A model generated the notes under the pieces. The model saw nothing but the letters and a program-made list of their open reading frames with translations, searched no databases and was not told the origin of the DNA. A program made the translations under genes and the position numbers. From assembly GCA_950097015.1 (NCBI GenBank), contig CATNEN010000038.1, forward strand, positions 7,500,001 to 7,564,000: a stretch of DNA of 64,000 bases, written 5' to 3'. The stretch's first letter is position 1, and each line of letters begins with the position of its first letter. Origin of the DNA: Macrostomum hystrix. Its lineage: Eukaryota > Platyhelminthes > Macrostomidae. Below are positions 30,456 through 42,300 of the stretch, piece by piece.

Positions 30456-33400
30456 CTTGCGGGCCATTTCGACGGCATCAACCAGCTGGCTCAGAAGCGG
30501 GACCGGCTGCGTTCGCGAGCCATCGACCGGATGCTGCTGGCCGATCAGGAGTCCAGGAAGCGGGAGGTTCAGCTGCTCATGATCGGTGAGCGGTGGCGTG
30601 CTATCACCAGAATTATTATCGAAGCGTTCTTGAGTTTATCGCTTGATTTGGAGCAAAGCCAAAATGTAAATGCAATGCAATGCAAATGTAGTAGCCTTGT
30701 GGTTAGAGCGTCCGACTAACGAATTGAAGGTCGGGGGTTCGATTTCTATTGGAACAATGTAAATTTGTAAACGATATAACGATGTAATGTAAACTTAATG
30801 TAAATGTAATATAAATGTAATGTAATTGTAATGTAATTAATGTAAATTTAATGTAATTGTAATGTAAGTTTTTTATGTGAAACAGTAAAAATTTAAAGGT
30901 GAAATAAGCAGACTATATCGCAAGACTTTTGCTCTAACTTCTGTAGCCAAAAACTGCTTGGCTTGAAGCCAGTCTACTGAGTCTGTTCCATGTCACGGAG
31001 ACACAAAAGACACGGCTCCGTGCTGTTTGCAGCCAAGAAAATAACCGAAACAGAAAAGCGTTGTTTGAGTCTAAAAGGAGATGGCGAAGTAAAATTGCGT
31101 GACCGCTTCCACATCCGCTCCGCTGACCCTTTCTTGCCGCTTTTTAGCTACGTTTTACACGCAAAGTCCATCTAGGCAAACAGCTCTGAAATTAAACTTC
31201 GTTACAGCTTTGATGGACTCAGCAAACAGAATACACATGGCGGTGCATTGCTGAGAGGGTATCAGGCTAATAAATCTATAATGTTGATAATTATTGCAGA
31301 AGGGCTGTGGGCAATGGCACACCATTTGGTGACGCTAGACCTGCAACCAGCGAGGAGGCAATTCTGCCCATTTCGCTGACTCCTGAGCACACACGCACAC
31401 AAATACTTTACGCAGGCACACGCTCACACATGTGTGTACATCTGCCCTGACTTTCTCATCGCCAGGCAGTGTACACTCTCACTGTGCCCTGGAGGTTGGC
31501 CCTCAAGGGACACGACAGGCCCCCAAGCCTTCTCTCCGCTCCTGCGCCCTATATAAATGTGGCCTCCCCGCGTAATCGAACTCAGCAGGGACCTTGGCGC
31601 GAGAGGCAAACTCGTTAACTGCTAAAAAGTCAACTCAGACGAACAAGTATTTAGAAGATGTACACCAGGCCCAGTCCTATTCGATCTATCTCTACCTATC
31701 TATCGATACCAGGAGACGCCGGCAGTGGCAAGAGCACTTTGCTCCGTCAGCTTCGCATTCCCCATGGCGACGCGTTTCCAGACGAGAAGCGACGCAAGCT
31801 GGCGAGCCGAGTTCTGGAGAACCTGGCTGACGGCGTGCACATTGTGCTGGAGAACATGCGGGTTCGCGATTGCCAGTTCAAGGACGAATATGTCAGGGTG
31901 AGATGATCGATGTGGTTTTTCTTGCTTTGAATGTCCAGGAGTTTAGTCAACAATATTTAAGACAATCAAGATAAACGCTCGTCAAAGACTTTAACTACCA
32001 ACGAAGCGAAGCGCAAAACTCGTAGACAATACAAACTTAAGGCTGAAATATAACGCCCGTGTCTCAGGCACACAAAAAGGAAATTAAATAGAAAGTGCAG
32101 GGAATAGAAATTGAAGACGCCTGTTTCAATACTCGGTGGAGGCTGAGTGGTTAGGATTAGAACTAACTGGTACAGTGGAACTGCAGTGAGCAGTCAAATT
32201 AACGAGCCGTCTTAAGTTTTTTTGAAATTTTTTCCTGCGATTTTTGAAGCAGAGGCAGAGCGTCAGTTTTTTGCTCATCAGTTAAAAAAGTCGAGAATAC
32301 GAGCTACTGTCTTGAGCATGCTTCTGAGTAGCATTACCGAAACGAGCTAGTGCTGCTTGACTAACCAGTGTTTGCATCCAAAGGCTATAGGGCTTGAATC
32401 AGGACATTGCGCTGCATTGTCTAACGCATGTCTTAGTGCTAGAGTGTGCCAGTTGTCTAAAATAGCATGAATAGAGTTTTAAGACTCTTGCACACGATTT
32501 TCAGGACATGGCTGCCGAGTTCCTCGCCCACTGCCCTCGCTTCAACCGCTGCATCTTCCGGGTGCCCAACCGACTGGCCGGCGTTGTCGACAGCATCCAC
32601 TTTGCGCGCGTTGAATACGCCGACGCTGGCATTCAGAGCGACGATGACGACTGCGACAGCCAGCCAGAGGAAGGACTTTGTCAGCTTGTGGAGGCCGAGG
32701 AGGCGGATGATGCGGAAGGCTCCGATGGCCCGAATCACCGCAATGGCTCGGGCTCTCCATCGCTGATTTTCTACTACGACCTTCTGGCTAAGGAGTCAAT
32801 GACTAATCCGGAGACTGTTGACTTGGCGGAAGACGCCACGGCTGCATCGGCTAGAAACTCGAGTTCCCTGGCACCCAGCTACGTCAGCACGCTAGATTTC
32901 GCTTCGTTGCGTCGTCAGCTCGATACGCTCACGGCGGAGTCGTCGCGGAGGAAGGCGCGAGTCGGCTCCGATGGCTCCGTGGCTCAGCATTTTGTGCGGC
33001 ACCTGAAGAACATTACTTCCCAGCCCGAATTCGAACAGAGCCTGCTCGAGGCGGAGTACTTTCGACCGGAAATCACCTACGCTGAGCTCTAGTAAGTCGG
33101 GCACAAATTATGAAAAAAAATTCAACTGTAGAGAGCAAGACATCTAGCCAAGCTGAAAAAACCTCCAGCTTCATCAAGCACGTGGACCGCCTGATCCAGG
33201 ATGACTACCTGCCAAGCCTGCAGGACATTCTGGCGATGCGGCTGCCGAATCACGCGGTCCGCGAGGCCAACTTCCTCATCGGTGGCTGCACCTTCAGGTG
33301 AGCTAGTGGCTTAAATAACTTCGGTTTAAACATGTTTGTTTTCGTCAAAGTTAACTTGTCTTATTTTACTCGTACCTGCGGAACTTTAAAATAGCCAAAG

Positions 33401-34953
33401 AATTTCCCGCGTACTTATAAGCATATCACATTGCTTAACATCAGCCCATGAAAACTTAACCCTACGGTGGGAAAAGTAAATACCATTTACAGGACATGTG
33501 AGCTTTGTTCCGTGCTTATGGTGAGCATCAGGTTTGCCTGCTTCAGATAAACTCAAACCAGAGTCACCTGTGTGTGTGGAGGGGGAAATTATTCCCTGCC
33601 TTTTCGGTGAGATGAGAATAGTGAATTTATAATTAGACCCTAACGTTAAGGACAGGCTGAATACAGACAAATGGCACTCGAATTTCATCACTTGGAATCC
33701 GATTGTTCATTCATTTCCTTGCCGCCTCAGAATCATAGACATGGCCGACCACCGGCGGCAGAGATGCCGATGGCTGCACTACTTCGAGGACGTCAGCGCG
33801 GTACTGTTTGTCACTTCTCTGACAAGCTTCGCTGAACTTGTCGAGGATGGCGATCGGATAGTAAGAGCAGGGCAGAGCAGGGCAGAGCAGGGCAGGGCAG
33901 GGCAGAGCAGGGCAGAGCAGGGCAGAGCAGAGCAGGGCAGAGCAGGGCAGGGCAGAGCAGGGCAGAGCAGGGCAGAGCAGAGCAGGGCAGAGCAGGGCAG
34001 AGCAGGGCAGAGCAGGGCAGAGCAGGGCAGAGCAGGGCAGAGCAGGGCAGGGCAGGGCAGAGCAGGGCAGGGCAGAGCAGGGCAGAGCAGGGCAGAGCAG
34101 GGCAGAGCAGGGCAGAGCAGGGCAGAGCAGGGCAGAGCAGGGCAGAGCAGGGCAGAGCAGGGCAGAGCAGGGCAGAGCAGGGCAGAGCAGGGCAGAGCAG
34201 GGCAGAGCAGAGCAGGGCAGGGAAGAGCAGGGCAGGGCAGAGTAGGGCAGAGCAGGGCAGAGCAGGGCAGAGCAGGGCAGAGCAGGGCAGAGCAGGGCAG
34301 GGCAGAGCAGGGCAGAGCAGGGCAGAGCAGGGCAGGGCAGAGCAGGGCAGGGCAGAGCAGAGCAGGGCAGGGAAGAGCAGGGCAGGGCAGAGTAGGGCAG
34401 AGCAGGGCAGAGCAGGGCAGTGCAAGTTTTATAAAAAAAGACTATACTAATATTTCCCCACCATCCAGACGGTGAAAATGACCGAGTGTCTCAAACTATT
34501 TGCCGAAGTGGCCAACAACAAGCACCTGTGGAAGAAGGACCTATTACTGTTTCTTAACAAGCTAGACCTGTTCGAGCAGGCCCTGCGGAAGAAGAGCATT
34601 GCTGGCTTGTTTCCAGACTACAGAGGTAAGAGCACACCAGATATTTTTCCTTTCTCGGTCAGAAGTCCAAAAAAGCTCTATCTAGCTTTAGAATTTTTAG
34701 AACATTATAAACTAATTGTACTTACGGTTTTACTCAAAAATACTCATTTTGAGGTCACGACGAGGTGTCTGAGAGCAGCCAGTTCATCAAGGAAAAATTT
34801 CTGGGCCAGCTGCCAAAGAACCTGCCCAAGTCCAAGCGAGTATTTGCCCACGTGATCAGCGCCATAGACATCGAGGGAATGCGCGCAACCTTCGGCGAGG
34901 TGCTGCGAAGAATCGCCGACGCTAATCTCAAACGCGCGCTCCACGTGTTCTGA
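30456..34953 (+). CDS. Divergent heterotrimeric G-protein alpha subunit
   Basis: Exons 30456-30585, 31713-31897, 32505-33091, 33169-33297, 33731-33860, 34469-34625 and 34754-34953 join in frame to 505 residues plus stop; the initiator is not in this set. The order matches G-alpha: N-terminal helix with KREVQLLMIG, P-loop GDAGSGKST (split by an intron after its first Gly), a helical domain in the third exon, YFIKHVDRLIQDDYLPSLQD before switch I, switch II, LFLNKLDLF (the NKxD box) and a C-terminal helix ending NLKRALHVF. Oddities: the switch II box that normally reads DVGGQ is DMADH, so both glycines and the catalytic Gln are replaced; the switch I Arg is kept (LAMRLPN) but the Mg-binding Thr is lost; the P-loop Glu is Gly; the helical domain carries an acidic Ser-rich insert of roughly 100 residues. 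It should bind membranes and receptors as a G-alpha, but normal GTP hydrolysis is doubtful. Confidence 0.85.
30690..30880 (+). repeat. SINE-A tRNA head plus (TGTAA)n repeat
   Basis: A box TAGCCTTGTGG and B box GGGGTTCGATTTC show a SINE-A head (30690-30760). Instead of the usual body, it is followed by irregular ATGTAA repeats. It lies in the G-alpha intron 30586-31712. Confidence 0.65.
31277..31625 (-). mobile_element. SINE-B copy in a G-alpha intron
   Basis: Same family as 28428-28797: the CACTGCCTGGCGATGAG block, CAGAATTGCCTCCTCGCTG, a TGCAATAATTATC tail and a tRNA-like head near 31560-31625 (GTTCGATTACGCGG). It ends about 90 bp before the P-loop exon and is antisense to the host gene. Confidence 0.75.
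33865..34423 (+). repeat. (RGCAG)n repeat directly after a G-alpha splice donor
   Basis: About 560 bp of GGCAG and AGCAG pentamers, mostly as the 10-mer GGGCAGAGCA. The array starts a few bases inside the intron 33861-34468 (donor GTAAGAGCAGGG) and leaves about 45 bp to the acceptor. Long frames of 204-244 codons on both strands here are repeat artefacts. Confidence 0.95.
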
Positions 34954-35141
34954 TCTGCTTAGAAAGAAGAAGGGCGCAAGACTCGACTTGAAGAAAAGAA
35001 AATGATGTTAGATAGGACTTTGAAAAGGAAATTGCAGTTAGTTTTAAAGCTGGTTTCTTCTAGGTTTGTTCCACTGGCATCTTTAGCCTAATACCCCGTT
35101 TGTGGAACTGCACTTTCCTGTTCAGTAAAATATAAGACAAT

Positions 35142-35446
35142 TAATTGATTGCACCTGCCCCAATCGGCCAGATGTGCAGCCGACAGCACAAAAATACTCA
35201 CAGCCACAGCTATTGGGCGGCGCATCTGAAGGCTGCGTACAGCTGTTCAGTCCATGGACTGGGGGGACGCCACACCCACCTTCAATTATCCCAGCTAATG
35301 CTGGTACCCATTTAACAGCTGGGTGGACTGAAGCAATGCAGAGTTGAGTGTCTTGCTGAAAGATACAAATTTTTCCAGCGGAGCCGGGAATCGAACCCCC
35401 GACCTTCGAGTCGTCAGTCGGACACTCTAACCACAAGTCCACAAGG
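35142..35446 (-). mobile_element. SINE-A, full-length minus-strand copy
   Basis: Minus strand: A box near GTGGACTTGTGGTTAGAG, B box GGGGTTCGATTCCCGG, then CAGCAAGACACTCAAC, CCACCCAGCTGTTAAATGGG, CAGTCCATGGACTGAACAG and CACATCTGGCCGATTGGGG. It defines the consensus together with 9018-9321. Confidence 0.85.
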
Positions 35447-37371
35447 TTCAGAGGTCTCTAAAAATGTTCCCAAAATGTTTTCCTAATTAGACACTCGCAA
35501 TAGATGAAATTCCCGAATACAAACAGTGCACGCAGTAGTCTCATGCAGGCCTCCAAAATGATTGAATGTTGATTAGACAATGGTTATTCACCATTTCTTT
35601 AACGGATTTTAGCTATAGAAAATGGCCCACAAATTTTTGTCACGAATCGAATGTTTGCTAAAGCTTTATTCTGCTTTAGTTGTCCTTGTTGGCGTACCTG
35701 TACACCAATTATTATACTATTTTTACAAATACCATTACTTATTCCTACTATGAATAGCAGCCATGCATTAGTGCTAAATGTTTTCTGATAATAAAGTGCA
35801 CGTTTTGTTGTTCCTAAATTCAAGTAATGCAAGTAAAAATTTACTCAAATTTATAATCAATATCCCTCATTGATATGTTTCAGGAACGTTTCAGGAAGAC
35901 GACACCGAGAATTATTTTCTTCAAATAATGTACGAGCCTAATGCACAGTGAAATATTTTACAATGATCCCAAGTCAGAGAATGCGAGAGACAAGCATATG
36001 CCATAAGCTAAGCTAAGTCTGCCAATCATGCATAGGTGCACTGCAGTTTCTAAGTAGACCAGGTGGTCGCTACCCACTTTCTCCACTTCCGCAATCGGTG
36101 AAAAACTGTCGTGAAAAAAATCTTAACAAAAAGACCAGAACACGAGGTCCCCTTATGTTCTGTACTCAACACTGCCAAAGTCAGTCTGTAATGCTCTCTC
36201 TCTCACCCCAGCACAAAATCCTGCGGTCCTCAGGGTGGGTCACGCAATGCATCGGTATCTATGAGAGCTAAAATGAACTCATGCTCCAACACGGACGTTG
36301 AGAGGCTAAGAGAACCGTCTTTCCGCTCAGCCGTCTCAACCGCGAGGGCAGCCCCATAAGCTCTTGACAATGCTCTTGGAGACTGCTGGCAAAGAACCGC
36401 TGAGTTGAAGAAGGCAGTCAGTCCGTGCTGGTTGCTGGTTGCTGAAGCCAATTTGATGATTGATTGCGTGCAAGCGACACCTCCAAGATCACAAAATGGC
36501 AAGACAAAACCGTTGAATTAGTTACTTGTATTGAAATCGTCGGCCAGGATTTCTCGTGTATTACGAGTAAGTACTGATCCAATTGATAATTTTTAGGTTT
36601 CTTTATACGAAATCGATTAAGTTTGATAACTTCTTTAAAAATCTATCACAGTTTTCGATAATTTTAATCGAGAATCGTTTAAAAATTAATATGAAAAGGA
36701 TAAATAATGGTAAACAAACAAATGACTCTACTGATCAAGTAATAAGTGAGGAGCAATGATCACTCACATGTTACGAATTCGTGCGTCTCTCAAAAATGTC
36801 TACCTAAAGTAACGGGGCACGCAATATGTGTATAAAAGCAGTTAAATGCAGTAACCAGGTTTTTCCAGAAGCAATTGGAAATTGTTTTCTGATCTCAAAG
36901 TCTTACTGAAGCAGCGTGCATGAATACTACTACTGGTCCTGATTACTACGACAGAAAAAAATCGAAATTTTAGACTTCAAGGTTGATGCTTGAGCAGAAC
37001 TCAAAGTCACGTGATAGAATGTAATATTCGAACACCAGATGGGTCCCTTGTTTATTATCTGCTTCAGCTACTTTCAACTGTTCGTCTGTATAGCGTTTGT
37101 ATGATAAATTTTCTTTTTAGTATATTCGACTCGCAACTTTGCCCCCTTTTGGGAGCTTAAACCTGCATGGAAATATTTGTGCAATTTAAAAAGTTTTGCA
37201 GTCTGTCAAACAATGCTACCCTTCCGATAAATCGTACTATCCCTCTATAATTCATGCTACTCCTTCGATAATTCATTATAACCCCTAGATAATTTATGCT
37301 ACTCACTGCCATCCCTAAATAAATAATTGTTGTAGTGCTTCTTCTAATTTGCACTTTCCTAGTAATCAAAA
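35447..37371. other. Gene-free stretch before the Helitron array
   Basis: No gene recognised. A 90-codon minus frame at 36230-36502 in a slightly GC-richer patch has no known domain. 37200-37320 has a few degenerate GATAATTCATGCTACTCC-like repeats. Confidence 0.45.
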
Positions 37372-37937
37372 TCTTCTAATATACTAAAAATGAAAATCTT
37401 GCTTGCTTGCTTGTAATTGATTTTCTCCCGAACGGCTCAACCGATTTTCACAATTTCTTCACCAAAAGATGCCAAATATGGGGACACATATACACGTATT
37501 TTTATTAAGCTTAATTCCATTGCCAAGGGGATTAAATATTCGAAAAACAGTTTTAAATAGGCTTTTCTAATGCATTCTTGTTTTCAGCTTGTGCACAGTG
37601 AGGCTCCAGTGCCAATTTTAATGATTGCATCAGAGCCAGTTTTGTTAGGCGAGCGTACTGATAAGGAATTTCTCACCCAAATGTGCATAGCTGTGTCAAC
37701 CCCACTGGCGAGATAATTACTGCCCAATGTGCACAGGCTGAGCTGGCTTCTGTTATCTGTTCGGCACTGAGATATTTTTTTATTTTATTTATTGAGTATT
37801 ATTCAAACTCATTTAGCAGATATAGCAGATTTCAATTATAGCAGATTCACATTCACATCACAGCATACTCCAAAGGCAACAGCTGAGAACTGAATTGATT
37901 CAAGTGATCAGCCTTTCTTGGCAGCGAGTAACATTTT

Positions 37938-38000
37938 TTGATGATACTTGCTTACTTACTTGCTTACTTGCTTACTTGCTTAATTACTTGCTTAGTTACT
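37938..38000 (+). repeat. (CTTACTTG)n microsatellite
   Basis: Octamer-like TACTTGCTTACTTGCTTACT repeats sit in the 5' part of the autonomous Helitron. Confidence 0.85.
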
Positions 38001-38007
38001 TCCAAAA

Positions 38008-38790
38008 AGCATTGATAGATATCTAGGCTCAGCATTATTAGATATCTAGGCTCAACATTTTTATAGATATATACTAGGCACAGGATTGATAGTTATCTAC
38101 GCTCAACATTTTTATAGATATATACTAGGCACAGGATTGATAGTTATCTACGCTCAACATTTTTATAGATATCTAGGCTCAGCATTGATAGTTATCCAGG
38201 CTCAGCATTGATAGATATCTAGGCTCAGCATTGATAGTTATCTAGGCTCAGCATTGATAGTTATCCAGGCTCAGCATTGATAGATATCTAGGCTCAGCAT
38301 TGATAGTTATCTAGGCTCAGAATCGATAGATATTAAAGCTCAGCATTGATAGTTATCTAGGCCTAGAATTGATAGTTATCTAGGCTCAGAATTGATAGTT
38401 ATCTAGGCCCAGAATTGATAGTTATCTAGGCCCAGAATTGATAGTTATCTAGGCTCAGCATTGATAGTTATCTAGGCTCAACATTTTTATAGATAACTAG
38501 GCTCAGCATTGATAGTTATCTATGCTCAGCATTGATAGTTATCTAGGCTCAGCATTGATAGTTATCTATGCTAAGCATTGATAGTTATCTAGGCTGAACA
38601 TTGAAAGATATCTAGGCTCAGAATTAATAGATTCCTAGGCTCAGAATCGATACATATTTGGGCTCAACATTTTTTAGATATATACGCACAGCATTGATAG
38701 ATTTCGAGGCTCAACATTTTTATAGAAATCTAGGCTCGGAATGGATAGATATCTAAGCTCAGAAATTAGAATTGATAAGATACATAGGCT
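38008..38790 (+). repeat. 23-bp minisatellite in the autonomous Helitron
   Basis: About 33 imperfect units of GATAGTTATCTAGGCTCAGC plus ATT. It decays towards the right, where units gain insertions. It lies between the 5' terminus and the promoter of the Rep-helicase gene. Confidence 0.92.
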
Positions 38791-39260
38791 CTGAATTTGT
38801 AAAAAAGCACTGAAATTTATGTAAGGCACAACAATGACTGATTCGATGGCACAGCACTGTCATATTTCAAGGCACAACAGTGACATACAAGTCTCATCAA
38901 GGCTCAAGGCTATCACGATGTGGTAATCGGTCAGTGGACGCATTTATTTCGCATCTATTGAGAGTTGAGACGTGAAAGGCATATGAGGAAAGAAATGAAC
39001 TTTGACGCTATCATATTGAAATTTGGGCGCACTGGCCCACCCAAGCCAAGTCCTTATTTTAGGCTGGCTCAGGCAATGTACATTATCCGCCCCCTTGTTC
39101 CGAAATGTGCACGCACGGGCCGGAGAGCCCACACCCCATTCCATCGGTTTTCAAGATTTCAAGCGGTCAGAGGTCCGTTTTATCGATTTTTACCCTAGGT
39201 CTTAAGATAAGATCCGATTCAGCCCACTGGGATGATATATAGCTTGCAAATTAGTGTGGT

Positions 39261-39268
39261 TATAAAGG
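39261..39268 (+). promoter_or_regulatory. TATA box of the Helitron transposase gene
   Basis: TATAAAGG lies 125 nt upstream of the ATG at 39386, in a stretch without other coding sequence and with pyrimidine-rich sequence between. It is the only good TATA box near the start. Confidence 0.5.
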
Positions 39269-39385
39269 CACCTTATCTGATTCTTCAGACATCGAAATTC
39301 AAATCCAAATTCACAACCTATCTCTCTTTCAAGCCTTTCACTATTTCTCAACTTTTCATTTCATTTCACTTTTCAGTTCTCAATC

Positions 39386-42300
39386 ATGGTTCGACGCGGC
39401 GCAAGCAGTTTAAAGAAAAGCCGCGATGCCAAGCGACGGCGACAAGCTGAATCCGAGGCTGAGCGGGCTGCCCGACTGGAGGAACAGCGGCAGCGAGATG
39501 CTCAGCGCAGAGAGGCTGAGACCGAGGCTGAGCGGGCTGCCCGACTGGAGGAACAGCGGCAGCGGGATGCTCAGCGCAGAGATGCTGAGACTGAGGCAGA
39601 GCGAGCTGCCCGACTGGAGGAACAGCGGCAGCGGGATGCTCAACGCAGAGAGGCCGAGACCGAGGCTGAGCGGGCTGCCCGACTGGAGGAACAGCGGCAG
39701 CGGGTTGCTCAACGCAGAGATGCTGAGACTGAGGCAGAGCGAGCTGCCCGACTGCAAGCCGAGCAGATTCGTCGCCGTGGAGCTTTGGTTTCCACGTGAG
39801 TTTTATGAGGCTCTATAAAATAACGTTGCATAACATAATTATGGTTTTATTTAGTTTTGTCAAAATCGCCTCATAAGTGTTGATTTTTGCTGTAGATTTG
39901 AGTAATTTAACCTGCAGTCCAACAATTGGTTTAAAAAGTCTGTAAATGCAGTCTGTGCTTTATTTTCACTGCATTGCCAACTTAGGTCGGACACCCAGCA
40001 GCAAGGTACGGAAAATATTGTACCCTTTGAGCAGTTGCAGGTAATCCCTATTATTGGTGATGGCAATTGCTTCTTTTATGCTGTGTGTGATCAGCTGCGT
40101 GGAACCTCGCTGGAAACTGACGCAGCCTCCCTGCGGCAGGACTTGTCTTGCCGTGTTGCAGAACTCATGCCACAGTTGGTTGCAGATGGCCTCATCGCAG
40201 CTGAGAATGCTGATGACATTGTGAATTCCTCTTTTCAAACAGGAACTTATGTTTCAGACGAAGTTGCCTCTTTGTTTAGCCGCTGCTTTAATGTGGACCT
40301 GGTCATTTACCAGGCCAATGGTAATGTGATGCAGTATTTCAGGGCTAATATGCACCCTCCTAATGCCATTGTGCGCGTGCTCTTGCGCCATGAACATTAC
40401 GAGTCACTGAGACTTCGAGAGCCTTTGCAAGCCTTTACAGATGCCGAGTTTTAAGCCTGGCAGCAAGCAGAACTCCTGCCAAGAGGGCCAAGAAAGCCAA
40501 GGGCCCGAGATCGATGCCAGCTGACAGCCCCAGCTCATGTGCTGACACTGGAGCACAGGCTGAGCAGATGTGAGTAACTTGCTTTTGTTATTTTGCATTT
40601 ATCTGTTTAAATCAGCTTAATCTGCTGACACAAATAAATCACTAGCATGGAAAGCAAGGTCAATCAAATCAATGTACCCTCTTAATAAACTCTGCTCAAC
40701 CCCTACTCAAACCCGGCTCACAGGCATGCCGAGCCGGTGATGCCAGAAGCCCCGGCTCACCAATGCGGCCCAATGAACAGCGCCTGTAATGACTGCGGCG
40801 CCCTGCTGTGGGCCAAGGAGACGAGCAATTTCTGCTGCGCCAAGGGCAAGGTGAAGCTGCCCACCCGTTCCGTGCCGCAGGTCCTGGCAGATCTGTACAC
40901 GGGGCAGCACCGCCTCAGTGGAGAGTTCCTGGCTAACATCCGGAGCTACAACTCTGTGCTGCACCTGACATCTCTGGGTGCGAAGCTCAGACTGGTGCCT
41001 GGCTGGAGTCCCAGCTTCATCATCAGCGGCCAGCTGCATCACAGTATGGGGCCGCTGCTTGCCGACACCTCAGCCGTGCCGCATGGCTGGCAGGTGTACT
41101 TCACGGACCGCGAGCTGGAGAGCCGCCTGAGCCTCAGCCAGAAGGTGAAGCCGGAGCTGCTGGAGCTGCTGCAAACTGTGCTGCACGAGTGCAACGGCTA
41201 TGTGCAGAGCCTGCGAGCTGCTGCTCAGCGGATCAGTGGCGACCCTGAGCTGGGAGATGCGCGAATTGTGATTCACCCGGACCGAAGACCAGCTGGGGAG
41301 CACATTCGGTGAGTGAGCTGTGTTATGGAGCTGCTGTTTGGGATAACTGGGATAAAGATCCTATTTCGCCTGCACTTATATTGTTCATTCTGTGCAGTTG
41401 ATTCTGTGAAGTACCTGCAATTCAATTCCTGTTCATTCCCAGGCGTTACAATCTCCCTACTGCCAATGAGGTTGGCATCCTGGTTGTCGGTGGTTTCGAG
41501 GACGCACCGACAAGCCGTGACGTTGTGATCCGACTGCGCGGAGGCGAAGTCCAGCGCATATCCGAGACCCACCGGTCCTACGACCCTCTGGAGTACGTGC
41601 TGCTGTTCCCGAATGGCGAGGACGGCTGGCACCCGGAGCTGCAGATGGCGAATGGGCGGAAGCTAACGCCCATGAAGTACTACGCCAGCGAAATCATGGT
41701 CCGAGCTGGCCAGTTCAACGTGCTGCACCACGGCAGGCGCCTCTTCCAGCAGTACCTGGTAGACATGGCTGCCAAGATCGAGTCCGAGAGGCTGCTGTAC
41801 CTGCGCACTCATCAGAACGACCTGCGCAGCGAGACCTACAGCGGCCTGCGAGACGCTCTGTTCGCTGCTGATGGCAGGAGCACCGAGAGAGACCCCAATG
41901 AGATTGGTAAGCCTGCCCATGTGTACCTGTCTTCCAGCTTTGTAGGTGGACCCAGGTACCTGATGGAGCGGCTGCAAGATGCAATGGCCTACGTGCACAA
42001 GTTCGGCAAGCCGGACCTGTTTGTCACAGCCACGTGCAATCCGAGGTGGCCGGAGATCAGCGTGCAGCTGCTGCCCGGTCAGCGGGCAGAGGACCGCCCG
42101 GACATTGTGACTCGAGTCTTTGAACTGAAGAAAAAGGCTCTGCTTGAAGTGCTCAGGAAGCGCTTTGGCAAGGAGGCTGCGCATGTGTGCTCCTTGGAGT
42201 ACCAGAAGCGCGGTGAGTAAAAGCAGATTTTCATGCAGACATTGGCAATATTAACAGCCTGGAATAACGAGTCCGCATGCTTTTATCAACTCGCCTCAGG

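Noticed and set aside
33741-34475. 244-codon Gln/Arg/Ala-rich frame through the (RGCAG)n repeat
   Set aside because: Only the first 40 codons are the G-alpha exon; the rest is intron repeat. A donor at 33861 and an acceptor at 34468 restore the family sequence.
36230-36502. 90-codon minus-strand frame
   Set aside because: No recognisable motif and no neighbouring exon. Kept only as a note.
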